A stretch of DNA of 15,730 bases. Source: Dorea sp. (GTDB lineage: Bacteria; Bacillota_A; Clostridia; Lachnospirales; Lachnospiraceae). A model generated the notes under the pieces. The model made no database searches, had not been told where the DNA came from, and was given only the letters and a program-made list of their open reading frames with translations. The stretch is taken from positions 1 to 15,730 of the forward strand of contig JAEDLC010000037.1 of NCBI GenBank assembly GCA_016295505.1. Reading direction: 5' to 3'. The number at the start of each line of letters is the position of its first letter. Positions within the stretch are counted from its first letter, which is position 1. Positions 6,508 through 14,796 of the stretch are shown in pieces. Position numbers and translations under genes: made by a program.

Positions 6508-7470
6508 CTAGAAACCATATTTTTCTATCTTATTACCATCAATATGAATGCCACTTGCCCGGACAAAGTCCTCCAACTGCTCCACACGTGAGACAGCAGC
6601 CACCGGAAACACCTGAAATGGCTGATTCAAAAGCCATGCAATCGACAACGCATATAAGGATGCTCCTGTTTCTTCCCGAAGCCTGCACAAAGTCTGGTAT
6701 CTGTCCAGATTCTCCCGGCTCATATACGCATCCCGCATCGCCTTCGGCATCTCCTTTCCACGATCCAGTTTATCAAAAAAACCATGCGCACCGGAGGAAA
6801 ACGGAATCATTGGCATCCTGCTTCTCTTGTGCCACTGATAATAGTCTTCATCCATCATCACAAGTGTCGGATCCGGATTCATATTCGCACCCGGATTGAC
6901 CCTGGCCATGCTCCACTGATTCGATACCGCAGTAAATCCCTGCATTCCGTTTTGCTGTGCATAAGAGAGTGCCTGTTCGATTCTGTACTTTTTATAATTG
7001 GATGCACCATAATAACGGATCTTTCCTTCTTTGACCAGTGCTTCCATCACGTCTACAATCTCTGTGATATCCTTTGTTTCATCATCTCTGTGCAGCCAGT
7101 AAAAATCAATCCTCTCCATGCCAAGTGTACGAAGGCTTTCCTCCAGATCCTGCCGGATTGCTTCTTCACTGACCCTGGATCTTGAAGGATCCCGAAAATC
7201 ATAATGCCCGCCCTTGGTAGCAACCACCACCTTCTGATGAGCATGACGTTCCCGCAGCCAGCTTCCGATGTACTGTTCACTGGAATTTCCCAGTCCATCG
7301 ACCCATTTACAATATACATTGGCAGAATCAATAAAGTTACCGCCTGCTTCCACATAGGCATCCAGTATCTGGTACGCCTGTTCTTTTGTTATCTTCTCAC
7401 CGAAGCTTCCTGTTCCAAGACAGATATTGCTAAGTTCCAGATCTGTCCCCTTTAACAGGACGCGTTCCAT
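6508..7470 (-). CDS. Aldo/keto reductase
   Basis: A 320-residue NAD(P)H-dependent oxidoreductase with a TIM-barrel fold. The catalytic tetrad is visible: Asp48 (FIDSANVY), Tyr53, Lys86 (VATKGG) and His127 (FYWLHRDD); GASNYKKYRIEQAL further on is the usual cofactor-side motif of the family. The frame opens at 7491, but the first ATG there has AGG only one base upstream. The ATG at 7470 has GTGGGAAG at proper spacing and forms TAATG with the stop of the GH127 gene (1-nt overlap), so I chose it. The motif pattern (YCKWVDGLGNSSEQYIG) fits the YajO/YcsN-like or sugar-aldehyde reductase groups. The substrate is unknown. In this operon a sugar aldehyde, or dihydroxyacetone or glyceraldehyde linked to the glycerol branch, is possible. 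Confidence 0.9.
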   Translation of the reverse strand: MERVLLKGTDLELSNICLGTGSFGEKITKEQAYQILDAYVEAGGNFIDSANVYCKWVDGLGNSSEQYIGSWLRERHAHQKVVVATKGGHYDFRDPSRSRVSEEAIRQDLEESLRTLGMERIDFYWLHRDDETKDITEIVDVMEALVKEGKIRYYGASNYKKYRIEQALSYAQQNGMQGFTAVSNQWSMARVNPGANMNPDPTLVMMDEDYYQWHKRSRMPMIPFSSGAHGFFDKLDRGKEMPKAMRDAYMSRENLDRYQTLCRLREETGASLYALSIAWLLNQPFQVFPVAAVSRVEQLEDFVRASGIHIDGNKIEKYGF

Positions 7471-9440
7471 TATCTTCCCACTCTCATCCATACCTGCATC
7501 TCTCCCTCACTGCGATTATTCCAAAGGAAATACGGAACTGCCGTCACAGCAATCTCTTCTCTGTCTTCAGAATATACATGGTACAGAGATTCCTGATCTG
7601 TTCGCATCTGTTCACGCCATCCTCTTCCTTCAAGGATCCGGCTTCGGCCTCCCAGTGTTCCCTCTTTTTCCTTCCACTCACTCTTTGCATCTACCATAAT
7701 CTGATTCAGATATCTGCCATTATCCTCTTCCTCGAGACAATATACTACCGGGCCACAGACCAGTGCTGCACGACCTCCATTATAATGTACACGCCGATTG
7801 GCCTGGATGAGTTCGGGCTTCATCACAAGTTCAAGTACAATTCTGTGATTTCCATTCCAATTTTGCTTCAGATACACATATCCATTCGGCTGAGCGGAAA
7901 CCTCATGGCAGACACCATCAACAGTAATCACAAACTGTTCCCCACTCCATGCAGGAATGCGAAGTGCAACCGTCAGTGGTTCGTCTGTATCCGCGCTGAC
8001 ATCCAGCGTAATGTTTCCATTCCACGGATACTCTGTTGTCTGTCTGACACAAAGTGTATGTTCCGACAAACGGATCTTAGATTCATTTCCTATATAGAGG
8101 TGTACGTATGCAGTATCTTCATCTGCCGTATATATGTATTGCCAGAGTCCTGCAAGTGTCCTTGCGATATTCGGAGGACAGCATGCGCAGGAGAACCATT
8201 TCTGGCGAACCGGTTTCACATGATTGCGTTCTGTATTCCCATAACAGGTCTCCGGAACTACCTCCAGCGGGTTCACATAAAAGAATCGGTTTCCTTCATA
8301 ATTCATACCACCTAGGATCGTATTGTACAGTGCCTGCTCCATCACATCCGCATAAGTTCTGTTTACCTCATTTTTTAACATCTTCTGTGCAAAAAACACC
8401 AGACCGATAGATGCACAAGTCTCTGAATAGTTCGTATCATTCGGCAGGTCATAAGCTGTCGTAAAAGCTTCTCCGGAATGTGTTGCCCCGATTCCCCCGG
8501 TAATATACAGCTGTTTCTGAACAATATTATTCCAGATATTTTTACAGGCATCAAAAAGTTCTTTTTCCTTTGTTCTGGATGCAATATCTGCCATAGCCGT
8601 ATACATATAGACGCCCCGGACAGCATGTCCTACAGCCTCTTTCTGCCTGCGCACAGGCAGGTGGAACTGATTATAATAACTGTATGGAAACTGGTTATAC
8701 CAGCGATTCGGCTCCTCTACTTTTGCTTTGGTCCACTGACAGATACGATCTCTTTTCTCAAACTCTTCCTCAAAGAACCGATTTGTACCTCTTGTATCAA
8801 TAAAATACTGTGCCAGTTCAAAATACTTCTCACTGCCTGTTACATCGTACAGCTTCAGTAATGCAATCTCAATCTCCTGATGTCCCGGGTATCCATGCAT
8901 CTTTCCTTCTTCTTTTCCAAAGACATCACAGAGATAATCTGCAAGTTTTACCGCCACATCAAATACTTTTTTCTTGCCGGTTGCAAGATAATAAGACACA
9001 GCTCCTTCAATAAAATGACCCGCACAGTACAGTTCATGGCATTCCAGCACATTGGTCCATTTCTTTTCCGGTGCTTCGATCAGAAAATAAGTATCCAGAT
9101 AACCACTCTCATCCTGTGCCTTCGCAATGATATCAATCACGCTGTCAGCCTGTGCTTCCAGCTTCTCATCTCTTTCCAGCATCAAGATATTCCCCACTGC
9201 TTCCAGCCACTTTGACACATCACTGTCCTGGAATACTTCTCCATAAAAATGTCCTTCCATCTCTCCGGCTGCGATACGGAAGTTATCGATTGCATGACTC
9301 GGTTCAGCATCTTCAATCCGGTCATTCAATATCTCCCATTGATAGGGAATTACTTTTTCTCTTACGAGATCTATATAATAACTCCAAAATGAGTCTTTGA
9401 TTTCACATTCATTTTTTTTCAGCAAACGATAATCACTCAT
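7470..9440 (-). CDS. GH127 beta-L-arabinofuranosidase-type glycoside hydrolase
   Basis: A 656-residue cytosolic enzyme close in layout to HypBA1 of Bifidobacterium longum, which removes beta-L-arabinofuranose from oligosaccharides. The zinc-cysteine active site of that family is complete: Glu340 and Cys342 in YSETCAS, and Cys420-Cys421 in CACCPPN. The last cysteine is the known nucleophile position. Glu324 (HSGEAF) matches the second essential Glu. An (alpha/alpha)6 barrel precedes these motifs and a beta-sandwich region follows. No signal peptide was seen, so it acts on imported oligosaccharides. The start MSDYRLLKKNE has a modest AGAAGGGA site 10-12 nt away. It is first in the five-gene run and shares a TAATG junction with the aldo/keto reductase gene. 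GH127 also contains members with other specificities, so the exact sugar is not certain. Confidence 0.9.
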   Translation of the reverse strand: MSDYRLLKKNECEIKDSFWSYYIDLVREKVIPYQWEILNDRIEDAEPSHAIDNFRIAAGEMEGHFYGEVFQDSDVSKWLEAVGNILMLERDEKLEAQADSVIDIIAKAQDESGYLDTYFLIEAPEKKWTNVLECHELYCAGHFIEGAVSYYLATGKKKVFDVAVKLADYLCDVFGKEEGKMHGYPGHQEIEIALLKLYDVTGSEKYFELAQYFIDTRGTNRFFEEEFEKRDRICQWTKAKVEEPNRWYNQFPYSYYNQFHLPVRRQKEAVGHAVRGVYMYTAMADIASRTKEKELFDACKNIWNNIVQKQLYITGGIGATHSGEAFTTAYDLPNDTNYSETCASIGLVFFAQKMLKNEVNRTYADVMEQALYNTILGGMNYEGNRFFYVNPLEVVPETCYGNTERNHVKPVRQKWFSCACCPPNIARTLAGLWQYIYTADEDTAYVHLYIGNESKIRLSEHTLCVRQTTEYPWNGNITLDVSADTDEPLTVALRIPAWSGEQFVITVDGVCHEVSAQPNGYVYLKQNWNGNHRIVLELVMKPELIQANRRVHYNGGRAALVCGPVVYCLEEEDNGRYLNQIMVDAKSEWKEKEGTLGGRSRILEGRGWREQMRTDQESLYHVYSEDREEIAVTAVPYFLWNNRSEGEMQVWMRVGR

Positions 9441-9460
9441 GATTCTTAATCCCTTCTTTC

Positions 9461-9489
9461 TTGCATTTCATGCATTCTTTTAGTATAAT
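9461..9489 (+). promoter_or_regulatory. Predicted promoter of the yesL-like gene
   Basis: TTGCAT (9461-9466) and a consensus TATAAT (9484-9489) are separated by 17 nt on the plus strand. The ATG of the DUF624 gene follows about 26 nt after the -10. It is the best promoter match in the window. The divergent GH127 gene starts only 20 nt to the left, so the two units share a 75-bp control region. No equally good minus-strand promoter was found there. Confidence 0.75.
9462..9474. promoter_or_regulatory. Small inverted repeat in the GH127/yesL divergent region
   Basis: TGCAT and ATGCA form a perfect 5-bp inverted repeat around TTC. It overlaps the -35 and spacer of the plus-strand promoter and lies in the GH127 leader, where a bound regulator could affect both directions. 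It is short enough to occur by chance. Confidence 0.3.
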
Positions 9490-9515
9490 ACCACACATAC
9501 AAAGGAGGTATTTTT

Positions 9516-10196
9516 ATGAGTTTTTTTAACATGGACGGCCCTATATTCCGTTTTTTGAATAAGATGGCAGATCTGTGTATCTTAAATCTGGTATTTATGA
9601 TCTGCTGTCTCCCTGTGATCACGATCGGTGCTTCCTTAACCGCCTTATACACGGTAACACTGAAGATGTCACGTGATCAGGAAGGTTATATGGCACGCAG
9701 CTTTTTCAAAGCTTTTAAAGAAAACTTCAGGCAGGCAACCATGATCTGGGTTCCGTCACTGCTTTTGTTATTTGTTATGCTCGCAGATATCCGGATCTAC
9801 AGTTCTTCCAATGCCGGAAAATACCAGCCGCTTCTGATCGGGGCATATCTGCTGTTTGTTTTGATCATTTTTCTGATCATTTTTTCTTTTCCGGTTCTGG
9901 CAAAATTCAAAAACACAACCGGAAATATTATAAAAAATTCACTTCTGATGGGAATTGGCAGCTTCCAGTGGTCACTCTGTGTACTGATCATCCTGATTGC
10001 TCCGCCCGTCCTTACACTCATGCTCCCACGCAGTCTGAGTTTTGTTTATATGCTCTGGCTGTTATTCGGATTTGCCCTGGAGGCTCTGTGTGCATCCTAT
10101 ATCTTTGACTATAAGATATTTCCGAAATATATAAAAGAAGAAGTTTCCGGATCTTCCGAAGAAGACCCGGATGCTCCCGACATAGCTGAAAACTAA
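9516..10196 (+). CDS. yesL: DUF624 / YesL-family membrane protein
   Basis: A 226-residue polytopic membrane protein. Family features are strong at the N-terminus: NLVFMICCLPVITIGASLTALY at about 24-45, then EGYMARSFFKAFKENFRQAT at about 56-75. About five hydrophobic segments are visible (roughly 19-45, 76-93, 104-130, 145-170 and 175-197) and the C-terminus is acidic. YesL proteins are common next to CUT1 sugar transporters and glycoside hydrolases in Firmicutes; their biochemical role is not established. It is the only plus-strand gene here, with a perfect AAAGGAGG site and a strong promoter. It faces the alpha-xylosidase gene, and the two stop codons share bases in the tetranucleotide CTAA. 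Confidence 0.88.
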   Translation: MSFFNMDGPIFRFLNKMADLCILNLVFMICCLPVITIGASLTALYTVTLKMSRDQEGYMARSFFKAFKENFRQATMIWVPSLLLLFVMLADIRIYSSSNAGKYQPLLIGAYLLFVLIIFLIIFSFPVLAKFKNTTGNIIKNSLLMGIGSFQWSLCVLIILIAPPVLTLMLPRSLSFVYMLWLLFGFALEALCASYIFDYKIFPKYIKEEVSGSSEEDPDAPDIAEN

Positions 10197-12550
10197 AGTT
10201 CAACTACTACTTCTTTGCTTTCCGGTGTTAAGACAATTCCCTTTTCTGTGGTCTCTGCTTTTGCACCGGAAATATTTTTCACTTCTTTTACATTTACAAG
10301 AAGATATGTCATGCCTTCCGCAAGCTCATCTGCAGTAAATGTAATCTTTTCTTCTGCTCTGGAAGCTTTTGCAGTCAGAACAACATTTCCCTGAAGATCT
10401 GTGATCTCACATTTTGCTTCACATCCATCTTTCAATGCATAGAGCTGTAACTGAACATCTTTTGTATAATCATAATCCGGACGTTCATCCTCTCCACCCA
10501 TAGCAAGCAATGTATTTTCTCTTACATATACAGGCAGTGAGAAGTAATCGTATGTATCTGCCTGCCATGTTCCACCTTCTCTTGTCTCGCCGGAGAGAAG
10601 ATGTGTCCAGGTTCCCTTTGGAAGATAGTATTCCACACTTCCGTCCTCATGGAAGATAGGAGCCACAAGAATACTGTCACCCAGCATATACTGCATATCC
10701 AGATACTTCACAGCCGGATCACTGTCAAATTCCAGAATCATAGGTCTCATAGACGGGATACCTGTCTCATGAGAGTTTACTGCGATTCGATAGATATACG
10801 GCATCAGTCTTGCTTTCAGTCTGGTAAATGCACGGCATACATCTACAGATTCTTCATCAAACAACCACGGTACTCTGTAGCTCTTGGATCCATGCAGTCT
10901 GCTGTGTGTAGAAAGAAGACCAAACTGCAGCCAGCGCTTGTACACATCCGGAGTTGCCGTCATCTCAAATCCACCCATATCATGGCTCCAGAATGAGAAG
11001 CCGGATAACATGAAGGAAAGTCCACCTCTCAAGCTCTCTGCCATAGACGGGTAGGTTGCTGAACAGTCACCGCCCCAGTGGATCGGATACTGCTGTCCGC
11101 CAACGGTAGCACTTCTTGCAAAGAGGACTGCCTCACCTTCCCCACGTTCCTTCTCAAGTAATTTGAATACACATCTGTTGTACAGATTTGTATAATAGTT
11201 GTGCATACTCTTCGGATCTGAACCGTCAAAGTACTTCACATCAATCGGAATTCTCTCACCAAAGTCTGTCTTGAAGCAGTCAACCCCCATATCCAGAAGT
11301 GTTTTCAATTTTCCTGTATACCATGCAACCGCATCCGGATTCGTGAAATCAACCAGACCCATTCCAGGCTGCCAGTTATCAATCTGCTTAATGCCTTTGC
11401 CGTCTGCTCTCTGAACCAGATATCCCTTTTCCATGCCTTCACGGAAGAATGCTGTTCCCTGTGCAATATAAGGATTGATCCATACACAGATCTTCAAACC
11501 GCGTTTTTTGTATCTTTCCAGCATTCCCTTTACATCCGGGAAGGTTCTCTCATCCCACTCAAAATCACACCAGTGGAATTCTTTCATCCAGAAACAGTCG
11601 AAATGGAACACACGAAGAGGAATATCTCTTTCTGCCATACCATTGATAAAAGAACTCGTTGTCTCTTCATCATAATTCGTTGTAAAGGATGTTGTAAGCC
11701 ACAAGCCAAAGGACCATGCCGGCGGAAGGGCCGGTTTTCCTGTAAGATCTGTGTAGCGCTCCAGCACATTTTTCATGTTCTTTCCATAGATTATATGATA
11801 ACGGATTTCCTCACCTTCTACTGAAAATCCGACATTTTCAACTTTTTCACTTGCAATCTCGAACGAAACATTGTCACTGTGATCTACGTAAACACCGTAA
11901 TTTTTACTTGTTACATAGAAAGGAACGTTCTTATAAGAAATCTGTGAAGAAGTTCCTCCATCTTCATTCCAGCAGTCAACAACCTGTCCATTCTTAACAA
12001 ACGCTGTAAAACGTTCACCGAGTCCGTATACACATTCTCCCGCATCCAGAGACAGTTCTGTCATCATATATGGCTTGTAATCAGCTGCCATATAATTGTC
12101 TTCCGGGAATTTTGTCAATGTCTTTCTGTCATACTGCATGTATCCGAGGTTGCGGAATCCGATACTTGTAAGTACTTTTCCCTCTGCCTCAAATGTTACC
12201 TTGAAATCTTCGCGGTTTACACGTACAGCTACATTACCTGCTGTCATGACCGCTTCTTTCTCATTGATCTCTACTTCTGTATCCTGATAATCTTCAAATA
12301 GTTCAAAACGCGGCTCTTTTTTATCATAACCTTCATAATGATAACTTCTCACACTGATGATATCTTTTCTGATGGAAGTAAATTCTGTAGTAATTGTAGA
12401 TACGTCCAATGCCCCTGCTCGATCGGTAATCACTCTTGTCGGAGCTACAACTTTCATACCGTTCGGAATTTTTTCAATGATAAATGCCTGTGCAGCATGT
12501 ATTGCATTCGCTCTTTCATTTTTTTCCCAATAACCCTCTGTAAATTTCAT
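10193..12550 (-). CDS. yicI: GH31 alpha-xylosidase (YicI type)
   Basis: A 785-residue cytosolic enzyme, about the size of E. coli YicI (772), releasing alpha-xylose from non-reducing ends such as isoprimeverose or xyloglucan fragments. The match is close over the barrel: FHFDCFWMKEFHWCDFEWD at about 315-333, ICVWINPYI, QPGMGLVDFTNPDA, the nucleophile Asp429 in KTDFGERIP, and the acid/base Asp495 in HWGGDCSATY; the 66-residue gap equals that in YicI (416 and 482). Cys319-Phe320 correspond to the Cys-Phe pair that shapes the xylose pocket in YicI. No signal peptide. AGGAGG lies 7 nt before the ATG. It follows the solute-binding protein gene across a terminator-like hairpin with no clear promoter of its own. 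Related alpha-glucosidase or transglycosylase activity is possible but less likely. Confidence 0.93.
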   Translation of the reverse strand: MKFTEGYWEKNERANAIHAAQAFIIEKIPNGMKVVAPTRVITDRAGALDVSTITTEFTSIRKDIISVRSYHYEGYDKKEPRFELFEDYQDTEVEINEKEAVMTAGNVAVRVNREDFKVTFEAEGKVLTSIGFRNLGYMQYDRKTLTKFPEDNYMAADYKPYMMTELSLDAGECVYGLGERFTAFVKNGQVVDCWNEDGGTSSQISYKNVPFYVTSKNYGVYVDHSDNVSFEIASEKVENVGFSVEGEEIRYHIIYGKNMKNVLERYTDLTGKPALPPAWSFGLWLTTSFTTNYDEETTSSFINGMAERDIPLRVFHFDCFWMKEFHWCDFEWDERTFPDVKGMLERYKKRGLKICVWINPYIAQGTAFFREGMEKGYLVQRADGKGIKQIDNWQPGMGLVDFTNPDAVAWYTGKLKTLLDMGVDCFKTDFGERIPIDVKYFDGSDPKSMHNYYTNLYNRCVFKLLEKERGEGEAVLFARSATVGGQQYPIHWGGDCSATYPSMAESLRGGLSFMLSGFSFWSHDMGGFEMTATPDVYKRWLQFGLLSTHSRLHGSKSYRVPWLFDEESVDVCRAFTRLKARLMPYIYRIAVNSHETGIPSMRPMILEFDSDPAVKYLDMQYMLGDSILVAPIFHEDGSVEYYLPKGTWTHLLSGETREGGTWQADTYDYFSLPVYVRENTLLAMGGEDERPDYDYTKDVQLQLYALKDGCEAKCEITDLQGNVVLTAKASRAEEKITFTADELAEGMTYLLVNVKEVKNISGAKAETTEKGIVLTPESKEVVVEL

Positions 12551-12580
12551 ATTAGGCCTCCTGATAAACTATTTAATTAT

Positions 12581-12610
12581 AAAAAAACAGGGGAAAGCAA
12601 AGCTTTCCCC
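12581..12610 (-). terminator. Terminator or attenuator between the binding-protein and GH31 genes
   Basis: On the minus strand a perfect 9-bp stem, GGGGAAAGC paired with GCTTTCCCC around a 3-nt loop, is followed by TG and then seven T residues. It lies 37 nt after the binding-protein stop codon and 30 nt before the GH31 start. A TATAAT directly after it has no convincing -35, so GH31 expression probably depends on read-through. The hairpin could also protect the 3' end of the transporter message and raise binding-protein yield. Confidence 0.85.
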
Positions 12611-12647
12611 CCTTAAAGCAAATCTAATTCATTATTGAATTACTTGA

Positions 12648-13934
12648 TTAGTTAGAAGATCCGTCGATTTCAGCCCATTTTGCTTCGATAGCTGCCATTG
12701 TCTCTTCTCTTGTAGCCTGTCCGCCAATGTAAGCCTGCATAGCTTCACCAGCTGCAGTGTGGAAGCTGTCTGTTGAGTAGATAACTCCAAGTGGAGCACT
12801 TCCTTTTTCTGCTACAGATGCATTACCCTGAGTGATGACTGCATAGTCAGACTCACCGTCAACTTCGATTGGAGGAACAACGCCTGCAACGTCTGTGAAC
12901 CATGCTTTACCATAATCAGATGTATACCACCAGTTAATAAAGTTCAGAACTGCTTCTAAGTTCTCAGAATCTTTGCTGATACGAAGAGCCTGGTCAGAAC
13001 CTGTGATAACCTGGCAGTCTGCCGGATCATCAGATACCGGATAACCATTGAATCCGATGTTGATATCTGGATTGATCTGTTTCACATCTTCTTCAACCCA
13101 TGCACCCTGTCCAACCATAATAGCAGCTTCGCCATTTGCAAATGCAGCTTCTTCTGCACTCAGGTCAGCTTCCAGAGGTTTTGCATCTCCGTTGTCTTTT
13201 ACAAGATCGATAAAATCAAAGAAGTTCTCAGAAATGATCGGGTAGTCCTCTAATTTACCTTCGCCTGCTTCCATAGAAGCTACAAATGCCTGATAATCTT
13301 CAACAGCAGCTCCTGCATAGTGCTGGAAGATGTGTTTGAATACCCACCACTCAGCGAATCCGCCTGTGAATGCTGTAATTCCTGCATCATTTAACTTAGC
13401 AACACAGTCGTTCAGTTCTTCAACTGTTTCCGGCATCTTCTCAACTCCTGCTTCTTCAAGAAGATCCATGTTGTAAAGTAATCCAAAGTAGTTTCCTTTA
13501 ATTGCGATACCGTATACGCCTTCTCCGTTTGCATCCTTCATTGTATCAGCTACAGCCGGAAGCATGGTATCCATAAGTGCTTCGCCAGACAGATCATAAG
13601 AATACTCTTTGTATACTTCGATCTCTTTTCCTGATGTGGAAGAGAAGATATCCGGTGTATCCCCAGAGTTCAGTTTTGCTTTCAACAGTGTAGGATAATC
13701 GTTCTGAGTTGTCTCATAATTGATTGTTACATCCGGTTCAACACTCTTGTACTCTTCGATCAGAGCATTGATTGCATCTGCGTACTCAGGCTGAGAAATG
13801 AACATATAGATTTCTCCAGAGCTTCCGCTTCCGCCTTCTTCGCTGCTGTCAGCTTCTTTGTTTCCGCCACAGCCTGCTAACATTGTAGCAACCATAGCAA
13901 CACACAATAATGCGCTTACCAGTTTCTTTTTCAT
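12648..13934 (-). CDS. Sugar ABC transporter substrate-binding lipoprotein
   Basis: A 428-residue lipoprotein of the family 1 extracellular solute-binding proteins (MsmE/MalE-like, CUT1 transporters). MKKKLVSALLCVAMVATMLAGC is a lipoprotein signal with lipobox LAGC and lipidated Cys22, followed by an acidic Gly/Ser linker and a mature domain beginning near IYMFISQPEYADAINALIEEY. The frame runs further upstream to 13985, but AAGGAGAGA lies at good distance from the ATG at 13934, and only that start gives a proper signal peptide. It is third in the operon, 22 nt after permease 2. Family: certain. Ligand: unknown; an alpha-xylosyl or arabinosyl oligosaccharide is inferred from the enzymes nearby. 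Confidence 0.93.
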   Translation of the reverse strand: MKKKLVSALLCVAMVATMLAGCGGNKEADSSEEGGSGSSGEIYMFISQPEYADAINALIEEYKSVEPDVTINYETTQNDYPTLLKAKLNSGDTPDIFSSTSGKEIEVYKEYSYDLSGEALMDTMLPAVADTMKDANGEGVYGIAIKGNYFGLLYNMDLLEEAGVEKMPETVEELNDCVAKLNDAGITAFTGGFAEWWVFKHIFQHYAGAAVEDYQAFVASMEAGEGKLEDYPIISENFFDFIDLVKDNGDAKPLEADLSAEEAAFANGEAAIMVGQGAWVEEDVKQINPDINIGFNGYPVSDDPADCQVITGSDQALRISKDSENLEAVLNFINWWYTSDYGKAWFTDVAGVVPPIEVDGESDYAVITQGNASVAEKGSAPLGVIYSTDSFHTAAGEAMQAYIGGQATREETMAAIEAKWAEIDGSSN

Positions 13935-13956
13935 AATATTCTCTCCTTTTTCTTTT

Positions 13957-14796
13957 TTATCCTTTAACAGCACCGGCAACAACACCTTCTACAATATACT
14001 TCTGCAGGAATATGAAGATAATGATAGACGGCAGGATTGCAAGTACCATCGCAGCCATTGCATAATGCCACTGTGTATTGAACTGACCTACAAATGTATA
14101 AGCAGCCAGTACAAGTGTCTTTGTCTCGTTGGAACTGTTAACCATCAACAACGGTAACAGGAAGTCATTCCAGATCCACATAACATCCAGTACGATCACG
14201 GTAAATGTTACGGACTTCAATAATGGAAAGATAATGGAGCGGAATGTTCTGAATGTTCCGGCACCATCAATAAATGCACTTTCGTCAATTTCTTTCGGAA
14301 TCGTTGACATAAAGTTACTGTAGATAAATGCAGCCATCGGAATACCAAATCCCCAGTACTGAATACCAAGACCCACTCTGCTGTTGGAAAGATGAATGAC
14401 ATTCATAACCTTCAGCAATGTGATCATGATCGTCTGAAATGGGATCAGCATCGGTGTTGTAATCAGTAATGAAGCAATTGCAGTATATTTATTTCTTCTT
14501 CTGTTCAGGATGTATGCGGAAGAAGAAGCAAATATAATAATACCCGCAATACCGATGATAGTGATCATCAGGTTGTTAAAGAACAATTTTCCATACTGCA
14601 TCTTATCGATAACATATGCATAGTTGGCAATCTCAATCTTACTCGGCAGTGCAATAACATCTGATACAACCTCACCAAATGGTTTTACAGAGTTAATAAA
14701 CATCAGAAACACCGGATAAATATAAAACACTGCTGCAATCGCCATGATCAGCGTAAGGATGATCAGTTTTAATTTCTTTTTCTGTGATAAAGTCAT
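13957..14796 (-). CDS. Sugar ABC transporter permease 2 (MsmG/MalG-like)
   Basis: A 279-residue inner permease subunit of a CUT1 sugar importer. About six membrane helices are visible, the first near 9-33. The cytoplasmic coupling loop (EAA loop) reads EIDESAFIDGAGTFRTF at about 169-185 and is followed by the usual IIFPLLK. The C-terminus ends KYIVEGVVAGAVKG, typical of MalG-type subunits. The ATG overlaps the stop of permease 1 by one base (TAATG), and GGGAGG lies within the end of that gene, so the two subunits should be translationally coupled. No ATPase gene is present nearby; CUT1 systems in Firmicutes often share a distant MsmK-type ATPase. Confidence 0.94.
   Translation of the reverse strand: MTLSQKKKLKLIILTLIMAIAAVFYIYPVFLMFINSVKPFGEVVSDVIALPSKIEIANYAYVIDKMQYGKLFFNNLMITIIGIAGIIIFASSSAYILNRRRNKYTAIASLLITTPMLIPFQTIMITLLKVMNVIHLSNSRVGLGIQYWGFGIPMAAFIYSNFMSTIPKEIDESAFIDGAGTFRTFRSIIFPLLKSVTFTVIVLDVMWIWNDFLLPLLMVNSSNETKTLVLAAYTFVGQFNTQWHYAMAAMVLAILPSIIIFIFLQKYIVEGVVAGAVKG

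Noticed and set aside
7471..7491. Upstream start for the aldo/keto reductase
   Set aside because: Its ribosome site is too close, and the TAATG junction at 7470 gives the usual family N-terminus.
7578..8315. A 245-codon plus-strand open frame opposite the GH127 gene
   Set aside because: It is fully antisense to a gene with a complete active-site set, has low-complexity composition rich in Ile, Ser, Cys and His, and no good ribosome site.
13935..13985. Upstream extension of the solute-binding protein start
   Set aside because: It would place 17 polar residues before the lipoprotein signal; the ATG at 13934 has a proper ribosome site and signal peptide.
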